Shown here: piece by piece, positions 1 to 7,545 of the stretch
How positions within the stretch are numbered: position 1 is the first letter of the stretch
How the letters are laid out: the number at the start of each line of letters is the position of its first letter
DNA from: Thermobispora bispora DSM 43833
GTDB taxonomy: Bacteria > Actinomycetota > Actinomycetes > Streptosporangiales > Streptosporangiaceae
Assembly (NCBI RefSeq): GCF_000092645.1
Contig: NC_014165.1
Coordinates: forward strand, 3,472,001-3,536,000
Direction of reading: 5' to 3'
DNA: 64,000 bases
Notes under the pieces: generated by a model
What the model was told of the DNA's origin: nothing
The model's input: only the letters and a program-made list of their open reading frames with translations
Databases searched by the model: none
Program-made: the position numbers and the translations under genes

Positions 1-1
1 C

Positions 2-661
2 GCCCTGCGCGAGGCCGCCCACCACCGGCTGTTCCAGCACGTCCCGTGGCTGCGCGCCCACCTGCTCGGCGCCGTCGAGGAGTACGCCCGGGGGATCACG
101 GTGGACGTGGCCGCCCTGGAGGAGAAGATCCGCGGCCTCGACCTGAGCGATCCGGCGCAGCTCCAGCGGGTGCTCGGCGGCGGGGAGCTGCTCAAACCGG
201 AGGAGACCGAGCGGCAGAAGGCCGCGCTCGCCCGCCTGGAGACCACCCTGGCGCTGGTGGAGGGCTGGGTGGACACGGTGGTGAACACCGCGGCCCAGGG
301 CCGGCTCCCGTCGGTCGCCGCCCTCGCCGAGATGCTGCGCCGCCGCCGCGCCACGGGCGGCCCGGCCGAGCGCACCTTCGCCACGCTGGTCGGACTGGAG
401 CTGCGGCCCCGGCGGCTGCGGGAGGCGGCCGCCCTCTGGAAGGCCCTCGGTGACGCGCGCGGCACGGAGGGCAGGGACGCGGTGTGGAACCACCCCGACC
501 TCATGCCCAGCGCCGACGACCTCGCCGACCCGCAGGCGTTCCTCAGGGGCGAGACCGAGTTCGACCTGTCCCGTCTCACCGAGGAGCCCGGCCCCGCCGA
601 GCCCACGGAGGAGGACGGCGACCAGAAGGGCGACCAGGGCGGCGATCGGGACCGCGGCTGA
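2..661 (+). CDS. Zincin-like metalloprotease (DUF2342 family), C-terminal part
   Basis: The gene runs in from before the window; the first visible codon is at position 2. The visible part opens with ALREAAHHRLF followed by HVPWLRAHLL, which is the helix that carries the zinc motif in the DUF2342 / zincin type 2 family. It continues as a helical domain and ends in a hydrophilic Glu/Asp/Gly-rich tail (EEDGDQKGD and on). At the expected HExxH site the sequence reads REAAH, so the first zinc ligand is not seen here. The counterpart in mycobacteria is Rv3195, near whiB7 and uvrD2, which fits the rest of the window. The substrate is unknown. I am confident of the family, not of catalytic activity. 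Confidence 0.75.
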   Translation, partial: ALREAAHHRLFQHVPWLRAHLLGAVEEYARGITVDVAALEEKIRGLDLSDPAQLQRVLGGGELLKPEETERQKAALARLETTLALVEGWVDTVVNTAAQGRLPSVAALAEMLRRRRATGGPAERTFATLVGLELRPRRLREAAALWKALGDARGTEGRDAVWNHPDLMPSADDLADPQAFLRGETEFDLSRLTEEPGPAEPTEEDGDQKGDQGGDRDRG

Positions 662-786
662 CCGCGCGCGGACCGCGCCGTGACCGCGCGGGCGCCGTAC
701 CGGGACGCCTGGGGCCGCGCGACCGCGCGGGCGCCCGGCCGGAGCGCGCGGTCGCCCGGCCGCGCATCGGGGCCGCGTACCCGGGA

Positions 787-792
787 TAGGCT
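787..792 (+). promoter_or_regulatory. -10 box of a leaderless promoter (TAGGCT)
   Basis: TAGGCT is followed by six bases and then the GTG start of the Nudix gene at 799. No Shine-Dalgarno sequence is present, which suggests the transcript starts at the start codon. Confidence 0.55.
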
Positions 793-798
793 GCGGCG

Positions 799-1365
799 GT
801 GACCCTGCATCGAGACGCTCGCACGGTCCTCACCGGCTGGACGGCGCCCACCCCGGAGGAGGAGCGCCTGCGCCGGGAGTTCCTCGCCCATCTCGACGCG
901 CACCCGGACGCGATGCTCCGGGAGTGCGCCGCCGGCCATCTCACCGCGACCACGGCGGTGCTCTCGCACGACGGCGCCCGGGTTCTGCTCACCCTGCACA
1001 CCAAGGCCCGGATGTGGCTGCCGATGGGCGGGCACTGTGAGAACGGCGACGCCACGCTCGCCCAGGCCGCCCTGCGGGAGGCCACCGAGGAGTCGGGCAT
1101 CCCCGGGCTGGTCCTGCTCGGCGGGCCGCTCGCCCTCGACCGGCACAAGGGCTGGTGCCACCGGCCGTTCCGGTGGCACCTCGACGTCGAGTACGGCGCG
1201 GTGGCGCCGCCGGACGCCGAGACGATCATCAGCGACGAGTCGCTCGACCTGCGCTGGTTCCCCGTCGAGGAGATCCCCGAGCCGACCGACGAGGCCACCA
1301 GGCGGCTCGTCCGCCGGGCGCGGGCCCGGTTGCTGGCGGAGCGGGGTGCGCGCGCCGGATCATGA
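799..1365 (+). CDS. Nudix hydrolase
   Basis: A 188-residue soluble protein. The Nudix box lies at about residues 76-101, with GGHCENGD followed by the REATEESGI core that binds the metal and cleaves nucleoside diphosphate-linked substrates. It belongs to the Nudix subgroup with a GGHxExGD opening rather than the plain GX5E form. An N-terminal helical segment (LRREFLAHLDAHPDAMLREC) precedes the fold. The GTG at 799 has a TAGGCT box six bases upstream and no ribosome-binding site, so it is probably leaderless. The stop overlaps the next start (ATGA at 1362-1365), so the two are probably translationally coupled. The substrate cannot be told from sequence. Confidence 0.9.
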   Translation: MTLHRDARTVLTGWTAPTPEEERLRREFLAHLDAHPDAMLRECAAGHLTATTAVLSHDGARVLLTLHTKARMWLPMGGHCENGDATLAQAALREATEESGIPGLVLLGGPLALDRHKGWCHRPFRWHLDVEYGAVAPPDAETIISDESLDLRWFPVEEIPEPTDEATRRLVRRARARLLAERGARAGS

Positions 1366-2357
1366 CGAGAACCGGAGCGAGCGACGTCGGCGGCGTCGTC
1401 CGGGCCCCGGAGCGCCGGCGGCGGGTCTCCCCCTGGCTCGCCTGGCTCGTGGTCGCGCCGTTCCCGGCCTGGGCGGTGGCCCGGCTCGCCGGGCTCGACC
1501 GCGTCCCGCTGCTCGTCGAGGCCATGGCGGCGACGCCGTACGCGGCGGTGGGGTCGCTGATCGCGCTGCTCGTCGCGGCCGCCGCCCGGGTGCGCGGCGC
1601 GATCGCCGTCGGCCTGGCGACGGTGCTCACCATGGCCGCCATGGTGGTCCCGCGGGCGCTCCCCTCGGCGCCGGCGGCGACCGGGCCCGCGCTCAAGGTC
1701 CTCACCGCGAACCTGTTCTTCGGGCACGCGGACGCCCCGGCCGTGGTGGCGCTGGTCCGCAGGCTCCGGCCCGATGTGCTGAGCCTCCAGGAGCTCACCC
1801 CGCGCGCGCTCGCGGCCCTCGACGCGGCCGGGCTCGGCGAGCTGCTGCCGTACCGCCACACCGAGGAGGGGTGGGGCGCCTCGGGCGGCGGGATCTTCTC
1901 CCGGTACCCGCTCACCGAGCAGCCCGGGTTCTCCCCCGGCGGCGGGCACGCCATGCCGCGGGCGCGGTTCACGCTCCCCACCGGCCAGGCGGTCGAGATC
2001 GTGAACGTGCACACGGTCGCCCCGCTCGGGCCCGCGGTCGCGGACTGGCGGGCGCAGCTCGCCGCGCTGCCGCGCCCGGAGCCGGGGGTGATCCGCGTCC
2101 TCGCCGGCGACTTCAACGCCACCCTCGACCACGCCGATCTCCGGAGGGTGCTCGCGGCGGGGTACGCGGACGCGGCCGACGCCACCGGGACCGGGCTCGT
2201 GCCGACCTGGCCGAGCGGCCGGCGGCTGCCCCCGCTGATCACCATCGACCACGTGCTCTACGACCGGCGGGCCTCCGCGGTGCGGACCGAGGTGCACACG
2301 CTGCCGTTCACCGACCACCGCGCCTTCTTCGCCGAGCTGCGCCTGCCCGGCCGGTGA
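1362..2357 (+). CDS. Membrane-anchored endonuclease/exonuclease/phosphatase-family protein
   Basis: A 331-residue protein. About three hydrophobic helices fill residues 20-105 (SPWLAWLVVAPFPAWAV, AATPYAAVGSLIALLVAAA, VGLATVLTMAAMVV). They are followed by an EEP-fold domain with the usual landmarks: LKVLTANLFFG, LSLQEL, GGGIFSRYPL, VNVHTV, LAGDFNATLDH, TIDHVLYD and a final TDHRAF. These supply the metal ligands and catalytic His/Asp residues. The ATG at 1362 overlaps the Nudix stop; longer upstream extensions in this frame are only antisense-like reading of that gene. The domain probably faces outside, as in other actinobacterial three-helix EEP proteins. The substrate is unknown (phosphodiester or nucleic acid). 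Confidence 0.88.
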   Translation: MTRTGASDVGGVVRAPERRRRVSPWLAWLVVAPFPAWAVARLAGLDRVPLLVEAMAATPYAAVGSLIALLVAAAARVRGAIAVGLATVLTMAAMVVPRALPSAPAATGPALKVLTANLFFGHADAPAVVALVRRLRPDVLSLQELTPRALAALDAAGLGELLPYRHTEEGWGASGGGIFSRYPLTEQPGFSPGGGHAMPRARFTLPTGQAVEIVNVHTVAPLGPAVADWRAQLAALPRPEPGVIRVLAGDFNATLDHADLRRVLAAGYADAADATGTGLVPTWPSGRRLPPLITIDHVLYDRRASAVRTEVHTLPFTDHRAFFAELRLPGR

Positions 2358-2401
2358 CGGGGCGCCCCGGCGGGCGGCGCGGGCCGATCGGGCGGTGGGG
2401 G

Positions 2402-2914
2402 TCAGTCCTCGGCGAGGCCGTTGGCCGCCATGGAGAAGCCCTCGAGGAAACCCCTGGCGCGCTCGGCGCGCGGGTACCGCTCGACGAGGGCCCAGAACTC
2501 CGGCCCGTGGTGGGGCACGAGCAGGTGGACCAGCTCGTGCATGATCACATAGTCGACGACCCAGGAGGGCATGCCACGGAGCCGGGACGAGATCCTGATC
2601 GTGCCGTGATCAGGCGTACAGGAGCCCCACCGGTGCCGCTGATTGTCCACCCAGCGTACGCTCACCGGCGTGGCCTTGCCGTCCAGGTATCGGGCCGACA
2701 GCTCCAGCGCCCGGTCGAGCAGGTCGTCGTCGCTCGGCCGCCGCCGCTGCTCCTTGGCGGCGAGCCGGTCGAGCATACGGCGGATCCAGTGCTCCTCGTC
2801 CGCTTCGCTCAGGCCTGCCGGCAGCAGCACGATGGTCTTGTCGCCATCGCGGTACGCGGATACGGTTCGCCGCCGCCGTGCGCTCCGGCGAACCTCGACA
2901 CTCTCGGGGGGCAC
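2402..2914 (-). CDS. YgjP/SprT-like zinc metallopeptidase (M48-type)
   Basis: About 170 residues from the chosen start. The C-terminal half has the zincin motif HELVHLLVPHH: HExxH followed by a third His, in the YgjP (DUF45) arrangement. Upstream lie VRWVDNQRHRWGSCTPDHGTIRIS and GMPSWVVDYVIMHEL, both typical of this family, and an N-terminal VEVRRSARRRRTVSAYRDG. I chose the GTG at 2914 because homologues begin near VEVRRS and because a TACCGT box lies six bases upstream, implying a leaderless transcript. The open frame extends to 3058 but the extra residues look non-coding. It is divergent from the ThiF-like gene. Its substrate is not known. Confidence 0.82.
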   Translation of the reverse strand: MPPESVEVRRSARRRRTVSAYRDGDKTIVLLPAGLSEADEEHWIRRMLDRLAAKEQRRRPSDDDLLDRALELSARYLDGKATPVSVRWVDNQRHRWGSCTPDHGTIRISSRLRGMPSWVVDYVIMHELVHLLVPHHGPEFWALVERYPRAERARGFLEGFSMAANGLAED

Positions 2915-2920
2915 ATATGC

Positions 2921-2926
2921 ACGGTA
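2921..2926 (-). promoter_or_regulatory. -10 box of a leaderless promoter (TACCGT)
   Basis: On the minus strand TACCGT is followed by six bases and the GTG at 2914, with no Shine-Dalgarno. This supports the shorter start of the metallopeptidase. Confidence 0.5.
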
Positions 2927-3112
2927 GCCGACGCAGGCGGATTTCCACAGTGGGGCGGGAACGTTTTCCCTGGTCATTCGGGGGAAGGTGATCTTTCTCG
3001 CCCGCACCCCCTGCCGTTCTCTGCTCGCACCAGCCACGATCACCCCGCAATTATCCACAGCTCACGGGCGTCGCGGCCCCGGCCATCGGCCGGTGTGGCA
3101 AGGTCTGGCGTC

Positions 3113-4177
3113 ATGAGACCTCGCCTCAAGCGCGCCCTGCGCCGCATCGACCGCGACGCGCGCACGATCCAGTTCGGGGTGCACCCGGCCCAGGCCGTCG
3201 TGCTCGGTGACGTCGAGCCGGCCGTCCGGAGGCTGATCGACAGCCTCGACGGCACCCGGACCCTCGAGCAGGCCATCGCCGAGAGCGAGCTGACCGAGCG
3301 ATCGGCCCGCGAGGTGATCGGCATGCTCACCCGGCACGGGGTGCTCGAGGACGCGTCCGCCTCGCCGGAGCCGCTCGCCCGCCTCACCGTGGCGGAGCGG
3401 GACCGGTTACGCCCCGATCTCGACCGGCTCTCCCTCACCTGTGACGACGGAGGGATGGGCGCGTTGCGGGCGCGGAGAGCGGCGCACGTCCGGGTGCACG
3501 GCGCCGGGCGGGTGGGCGCCCAGGTGGCGGTCCTGCTCGCCGCCGCCGGGGTGGGGAATCTGTGCGTGGTCGACCCCGGTACGGCACGGCATGAGGACGT
3601 GGTGCCGGGCGGGCTCGGCTGGGACGACGTCGGGCGGGCGCGTGAGGACGGCGCGGTCGCCGCGGCCCGGCGGATCGCCCCGAGCGTCAACGCCTGGCCG
3701 GGCCGTACCGCGTCACGGCTGAGCGACCGGGCGTCCCGCCCCGACCTGGTGGTGCTCGCCCCGGTCGGCCCGCTCGACCCGGCCCTCATCCGGGAGCTCG
3801 GCGAGGAGGGGATCCCGCACCTGCTCGTCACCGCGTACGAGGGACGCGGATCCGTGGGGCCGTTCGTGCTCCCCGGTGTCACCCCCTGCCTGGTCTGCCT
3901 CGAGCTCACCCGGCGGGACCGCGACCCGGGCTGGCCGATGGTGGGCGCGCGGCTCGGCGGCTACCCCGGCGGCGAGATCGCCTGTGACACGGCGCTCGCC
4001 ACCCTGGTCGCGGCCGAGGCGGTCATTCAGGTACTCGCCTACCTCGACAGGTCAAGTGTGATGAAAGGCACACTCGACGTTCTCCCCGACGGGCATTGGC
4101 GTCACCGCACCTGGGATGTCCATCCGCAATGCGCATGTGGTCGAACGGTCACGGCATCGCTGACAATGGTCGAGTGA
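3113..4177 (+). CDS. ThiF/E1-like adenylyltransferase-fold protein
   Basis: A 354-residue protein. The first 120 residues are a winged-helix-like leader domain (VEPAVRRLIDSLDGTRTLEQAI ... ELTERSAREVIGMLTRHGVLED), as seen in peptide-binding partners of RiPP/TOMM cyclases. A Rossmann domain follows from about residue 123 (VRVHGAGRVGAQVAVLLAAAGVG ... LCVVDPG). Paired cysteines CLVC and CAC probably bind structural zinc. The E1 catalytic Cys and Arg-finger region is not clear, so it may bind rather than adenylate. There is no cyclase or precursor gene nearby; this looks like the conserved orphan ThiF protein of actinomycetes. Its stop overlaps the next start (GTGA at 4174). Confidence 0.72.
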   Translation: MRPRLKRALRRIDRDARTIQFGVHPAQAVVLGDVEPAVRRLIDSLDGTRTLEQAIAESELTERSAREVIGMLTRHGVLEDASASPEPLARLTVAERDRLRPDLDRLSLTCDDGGMGALRARRAAHVRVHGAGRVGAQVAVLLAAAGVGNLCVVDPGTARHEDVVPGGLGWDDVGRAREDGAVAAARRIAPSVNAWPGRTASRLSDRASRPDLVVLAPVGPLDPALIRELGEEGIPHLLVTAYEGRGSVGPFVLPGVTPCLVCLELTRRDRDPGWPMVGARLGGYPGGEIACDTALATLVAAEAVIQVLAYLDRSSVMKGTLDVLPDGHWRHRTWDVHPQCACGRTVTASLTMVE

Positions 4178-5487
4178 GTGACCTGCCCCGCCGCGCCGTG
4201 ACCCGTTCGGCCAAGATGGCCACGCTCCCCCTCGGGTTCGCCGGCCGTGCCGTGCTCGGGCTGGGCCGCCGGCTCGGTGGCGCGTCAGCGGAGATCGTGA
4301 CCCAGGAGATCCAGCAGCGCACCGCCGAGCAGATCTTCAAGGTCCTCGGCGAGCTCAAGGGCGGGGCGATGAAGTTCGGTCAGGCCCTCTCGATCTTCGA
4401 GGCCGCGCTTCCGCCGGAGATCGCCAAGCCGTATCGGGCGACCCTCACCCGGCTCCAGGAGTCCGCGCCGCCGCTCCCGGCGGCGACCGTGCACCGGGTG
4501 CTCGCCGAGCAGCTCGGGGACGGCTGGCGCGACTACTTCAAGGAGTTCGACGACAGGCCGACCGCGGCGGCCTCGATCGGGCAGGTGCACCGGGCGATCT
4601 GGCATGACGGGCGCCAGGTCGCGGTGAAGATCCAGTATCCGGGCGCCGGGCAGGCGCTGATCTCGGATCTCAACCAGCTCTCCCGGATCGGCAGGCTCTT
4701 CGCCGTGCTGCTCCCCGGGATGGACGTCAAACCCGTCCTCGACGAGATCAAGAACCGGCTTTCCGAGGAGCTCGACTACCTGCGGGAGGCCGAGGCCCAG
4801 CACGCGTTCGCCCAGGCGTTCCGGGACGACCCGGACTTCCTCATCCCCGACGTGGTCGCGGCGAACGAACGGGTGCTGGTGAGCGAGTGGCTCACCGGGA
4901 CCCCGCTTTCCAAGATCATCGAAAGCGGGACCAAGGAGCAGCGCGACCGCGCCGGCCTGCTGCTCGTCCGGTTCCTCTTCTCCTCCCCCGCGCGGGTCGG
5001 CATGCTGCACGCCGATCCCCACCCGGGCAACTTCCGGATCACGCCCGACGGCCGGCTCGGCGTGCTCGACTTCGGCGCGGTCCACCGGATGCCGGACGGC
5101 TACCCCCCGGTCGTCGGCACGCTCATCCGGATCTTCATCCAGGGGGACATGGAGACGGTCGTGCGCGGGCTGCGCGAGCAGGGCTTCATCCGGCCCCACA
5201 TCGAGGTCGACGTCGAGGCGCTCCGCGCCTTCCTCGCCCCCTACGTGGAGCCGGCGCGCGTGGAGGAGTTCACCTTCAGCCGCGAGTGGCTGCGGCAGCG
5301 GGCGGCGAGTGTCGCCGATTTCCGGCCGGACAACGTGATCCGGCAGCTCAACCTGCCCCCGTCCTACGTGATGATCCACCGGGTCCACGCGGCCGGGGTC
5401 GGCGTGCTCTGCCAGCTCGGCGCCACGGCCCGGTTCCGCGACGAGGCCGTGCGCTGGCTTCCCGGCTTCGCCGAGGTCGCCCGGTGA
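4174..5487 (+). CDS. AarF/ABC1/UbiB-type kinase-like protein
   Basis: A 437-residue ABC1-family atypical kinase. Visible motifs are KGGAMKFGQALS (the family KxGQ motif, about residue 60), AAASIGQVH (the Ala-rich nucleotide loop), VAVKIQYPG (the ATP-binding Lys), HADPHPGNF (catalytic loop) and LDFGAV (metal-binding DFG). The GTG at 4174 overlaps the ThiF stop by four bases; homologues begin with the same SDLPRRAVTR stretch, so the upstream in-frame ATG at 4096 is rejected. Relatives act in isoprenoid-quinone or lipid biology, mostly as ATPases. Rv3197, beside whiB7, is the mycobacterial counterpart, so placement here is syntenic. Confidence 0.92.
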   Translation: MSDLPRRAVTRSAKMATLPLGFAGRAVLGLGRRLGGASAEIVTQEIQQRTAEQIFKVLGELKGGAMKFGQALSIFEAALPPEIAKPYRATLTRLQESAPPLPAATVHRVLAEQLGDGWRDYFKEFDDRPTAAASIGQVHRAIWHDGRQVAVKIQYPGAGQALISDLNQLSRIGRLFAVLLPGMDVKPVLDEIKNRLSEELDYLREAEAQHAFAQAFRDDPDFLIPDVVAANERVLVSEWLTGTPLSKIIESGTKEQRDRAGLLLVRFLFSSPARVGMLHADPHPGNFRITPDGRLGVLDFGAVHRMPDGYPPVVGTLIRIFIQGDMETVVRGLREQGFIRPHIEVDVEALRAFLAPYVEPARVEEFTFSREWLRQRAASVADFRPDNVIRQLNLPPSYVMIHRVHAAGVGVLCQLGATARFRDEAVRWLPGFAEVAR

Positions 5488-5568
5488 GCTCCGGTGCCCC
5501 GGCGGGCCGCCCGGGCCCGCGTCCGGGGCGCGGACGGCCGCCCGCGTGATTCAGGTCTCGGCGAGCGG

Positions 5569-5600
5569 GCCGGCCTCCGGCCCGGACGGCCGAGGCCGGC
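5569..5600. terminator. Hairpin between convergent genes
   Basis: A 9-bp perfect stem (GCCGGCCTC / GAGGCCGGC) with a 14-nt loop lies between the ABC1 gene and the small gene on the other strand. There is no U-tract; it may act as a bidirectional terminator. Confidence 0.4.
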
Positions 5601-5612
5601 ACCGCGACCGGG

Positions 5613-5795
5613 TCATAACCGGGACAGGGCCCGGTCGAGGCGGCGGGCAGCGCGCTCGACCTGGCGGCGCGCCCGCTGCGCCGCCACCAGCCGGCTGACG
5701 ATGCGCTGCTCCTCCGCCTCGCGGCGAAGAGCCCGTATTCGGTCATCGCTCAGTTCGTGGAGCACATGGGGCGGTGCGATCCAAGAACCGTACAT
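5613..5795 (-). CDS. Small basic helical protein of unknown function
   Basis: A 60-residue protein starting MYGSWIAPPHVLHELSDDRIRALRREAEEQR, then an Arg/Ala-rich amphipathic helix that is probably coiled coil. A good ribosome-binding site (AAAGGAC, about 7 nt before the ATG) supports translation. Small proteins with the same MYxxW-xPPxVLxEL opening occur in other actinomycetes as I recall. It lies just downstream of whiB7 on the same strand, with a 32-bp gap, so it may be cotranscribed. No function can be assigned. Confidence 0.65.
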   Translation of the reverse strand: MYGSWIAPPHVLHELSDDRIRALRREAEEQRIVSRLVAAQRARRQVERAARRLDRALSRL

Positions 5796-5827
5796 CGCTG
5801 CGTCCTTTCGATCGAGGGTCGTGACGG

Positions 5828-6091
5828 TCAGGCGGCGACGGGCGACTTACGCGGACGCCCGCGCGGCCGCTTCCGCGGGACGATGGTCCCCCGGACGATG
5901 AGCTCGCCGCCCCAGACGCCCCACGGCTCGGCACGCTCCAGCGCGTGGGCGAGGCAGGCCTTCCGGATCGGGCAGCCGCCGCAGAGCGCCTTGGCGAACT
6001 CCACCTCCTCGGGCGACTCGGCGAACCAGAGATCAGGATCGGAACGGCAAGGGAGGTCGGCGTCGCTCAGGTCAATGACCGGGGCCGCCAT
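5828..6091 (-). CDS. whiB7: WhiB7-type iron-sulfur transcriptional regulator
   Basis: An 87-residue WhiB-like protein. The four Fe-S cysteines are in LPCRSDPD, LCGGCPIRKACLAH, with C-x2-C-x5-C spacing after the first. The tryptophan/glycine turn reads EPWGVWGGE, and the C-terminus carries an AT-hook RGRPRK. The AT-hook separates WhiB7 from other Wbl proteins; it binds AT-rich DNA just upstream of -35 boxes while the domain contacts the sigma factor. WhiB7 activates intrinsic antibiotic resistance genes. The ATG at 6091 has a GAGGAG site upstream; the longer open frame to 6232 runs through the leader terminator and is rejected. Position next to the ABC1 kinase and uvrD2 matches Rv3197A. Confidence 0.93.
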   Translation of the reverse strand: MAAPVIDLSDADLPCRSDPDLWFAESPEEVEFAKALCGGCPIRKACLAHALERAEPWGVWGGELIVRGTIVPRKRPRGRPRKSPVAA

Positions 6092-6156
6092 GTGTGTCTC
6101 CTCTTTGATAGCTGCGGACTTGTGGTTCCTCGGGTTGGCCGGACCCACGGCAGTGC

Positions 6157-6198
6157 CAAAGAAGAAGGCCGCGGATCCCGGCGTCGGATCCGCGGCCT
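6157..6198 (-). terminator. whiB7 leader attenuator (intrinsic terminator)
   Basis: A 13-bp perfect stem (6166-6178 with 6186-6198, core GGCCGCGGATCC) and a 7-nt loop is followed, in the minus-strand direction, by the U-rich run TTCTTCTTT. It sits 66 nt before the whiB7 start codon, where termination would block whiB7. A competing 5-bp stem (6194-6198 with 6206-6210) would take away the 5' arm, and a further 6-bp hairpin (6211-6225) spans the stop codon of the leader ORF. Attenuation is established for whiB7/wblC; the competing fold here is my inference. Confidence 0.8.
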
Positions 6199-6212
6199 GG
6201 GGCGAAGGCCGG

Positions 6213-6521
6213 TCAGGGTCTGACCGGTTCACTCCAGGCGCAATGCGGACCCAGCGCCCCGCCGTCGTCGATGCGGTCGGTCTGCTCGTCGTTCATCGGC
6301 CGGCCGAGAAGAGCCGTTCCGTTGACATGCGCGCTGTAGCCGGACACGTCACCGGCGAGAGCGAGGGACACGTCACCGGCGCCGGCGAGCAGAGCCGGGC
6401 CGGCCTCGGCGGATGCGAGAAGCTGGCCAGAGGCGCGAAGCGCCAGATCGGCCCACGCGCGATCAGCGGCGAAGCATGCCGGAGTGAGCCACGGCGCAGT
6501 GACCTTCATTGGGCTGATCAC
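6213..6521 (-). CDS. Candidate whiB7 leader ORF (102 codons)
   Basis: A GTG at 6521 is preceded by GGAGGTGA with good spacing. The frame runs MISPMKVTAPWLTPACFAADRAWADLAL and on, stopping 14 nt before the attenuator stem. The stop codon lies inside a small hairpin (6211-6225). whiB7/wblC leaders are known to carry upstream ORFs whose translation decides whether the terminator forms; those described are usually short. The composition (Ala/Gly/Leu-rich, no recognisable domain) says nothing of protein function, so a regulatory role is more likely. It could also be chance, because long frames are common at this GC content. Confidence 0.4.
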   Translation of the reverse strand: MISPMKVTAPWLTPACFAADRAWADLALRASGQLLASAEAGPALLAGAGDVSLALAGDVSGYSAHVNGTALLGRPMNDEQTDRIDDGGALGPHCAWSEPVRP

Positions 6522-6590
6522 CGGGGCTCACCTCCAATCCATGCGACGGCTTGACAGCGTCAAGCAGACCGTTCAACCGGGTCGATCAAG

Positions 6591-6619
6591 ACCCTAAACG
6601 CGCGCTCGCGAGCGAGCAA
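6591..6619 (-). promoter_or_regulatory. Candidate whiB7 promoter
   Basis: On the minus strand, TTGCTC (6614-6619) and TAGGGT (6591-6596) are 17 bp apart. An AT-rich block (AAAATAAG) lies directly upstream of the -35, as required for WhiB7 autoactivation through its AT-hook. The spacer includes the palindrome GCTCGCGAGC. Predicted leader length is about 490 nt. Confidence 0.55.
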
Positions 6620-6640
6620 CTTATTTTCTACCTGCGATTT

Positions 6641-7522
6641 TTACAGTTTCGTGACATCGCTGACGCGAATCAAACATTCTTGGACCACCGAGACGGCGAG
6701 CTCACCCGAGGCCGTGAACATCTGGCCGCGCGCCAGGCCGCGGGCGTTCCCCGCCCATGGCGTCTCCTGGTGGTAGAGCATCCACTGGTCGGCGCGGAAC
6801 GGGCGGTGGAACCACATGGCGTGGTCGAGGGAGGCGGTCGCGGTCATCCGCGGCGACCGCCAGGAGAGCCCGTGGGCGAGCAGCACGGTGTCGACCAGGG
6901 TGAAGTCCGAGGCGTACGCGGCGAGCACGACGTGGATCAGCGGGTCGTCGGGCAGCCCCTCGTCGTAGCGGAACCACACGCTCTGCTCCGTGGCCCCGGT
7001 CTCCCCCTCGCCACTTCCCCACGGCAGCCCGTTGACGTAGCGGAGGTCCACCGGCCGCGGCCGGGAGAGCAGGTCGCGCCAGTTCGGGTCGTCGCCCACC
7101 ACGGCCTGCAGGCGCTCCTGGATGGTCGGGACCTCCTCCGGCGGGGGCACCGCGGGCATCCCCACGGCCTGGTGGGCGAGGCCCTCCTCGTGGATGTGGA
7201 AGGAGGCCGACATCGAGAAGATCGCCTTGCCGTGCTGGATGCCGGTCACCCGCCGCGTGGTGAACGAGCGCCCGTCGCGCACCCGGTCGACGTGGTAGAC
7301 GATCGGCACGGACGGGTCACCGGGCCGGATGAAGTAGGCGTGCAGCGAGTGGACCGCCCGCTCCGCCGGGACCGTACGGCCGGCCGCGACGAGCGCCTGG
7401 GCGGCCACCTGGCCACCGAACACCCGCTGGATCTGCTCGGCCGGGCTCCGCCCGCGGAAGATGTCGAGCTCGATCTGTTCCAGGTCGAGCAGGTCGAGGA
7501 GTTCCTTGAGCGCCGGGTTCAC
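6641..7522 (-). CDS. tesB: Acyl-CoA thioesterase II
   Basis: A 293-residue double hot-dog thioesterase that hydrolyses acyl-CoA to free acid and CoA. The N-terminal half has VFGGQVAAQALVAA and HSLHAYFIRPGDPSVPIVYHVDRVRDGRSFTTRRV; the C-terminal half has LDHAMWFHRPFRADQWMLYHQETPWAGNARGLARGQMF, with the catalytic Asp in the SLDHAMWFH segment. The length is normal for the family. The GTG start at 7522 has a GGAGG site 4 nt upstream. It begins 23 bp after the uvrD2 stop on the same strand, so the two probably form a transcription unit. Confidence 0.93.
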   Translation of the reverse strand: MNPALKELLDLLDLEQIELDIFRGRSPAEQIQRVFGGQVAAQALVAAGRTVPAERAVHSLHAYFIRPGDPSVPIVYHVDRVRDGRSFTTRRVTGIQHGKAIFSMSASFHIHEEGLAHQAVGMPAVPPPEEVPTIQERLQAVVGDDPNWRDLLSRPRPVDLRYVNGLPWGSGEGETGATEQSVWFRYDEGLPDDPLIHVVLAAYASDFTLVDTVLLAHGLSWRSPRMTATASLDHAMWFHRPFRADQWMLYHQETPWAGNARGLARGQMFTASGELAVSVVQECLIRVSDVTKL

Positions 7523-7545
7523 GGGGCCTCCAGCAATCAGGGGGA

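Noticed and set aside
3051-3059. TTATCCACA, a perfect match to a DnaA box
   Set aside because: It is a single site between divergent genes, with no clustering, AT-rich unwinding region or dnaA/dnaN genes. Chance is the better explanation.
5828-6232. Longer whiB7 start at 6232
   Set aside because: The added residues are encoded through the attenuator hairpin and its U-tract, and the ATG at 6091 has a good ribosome-binding site.
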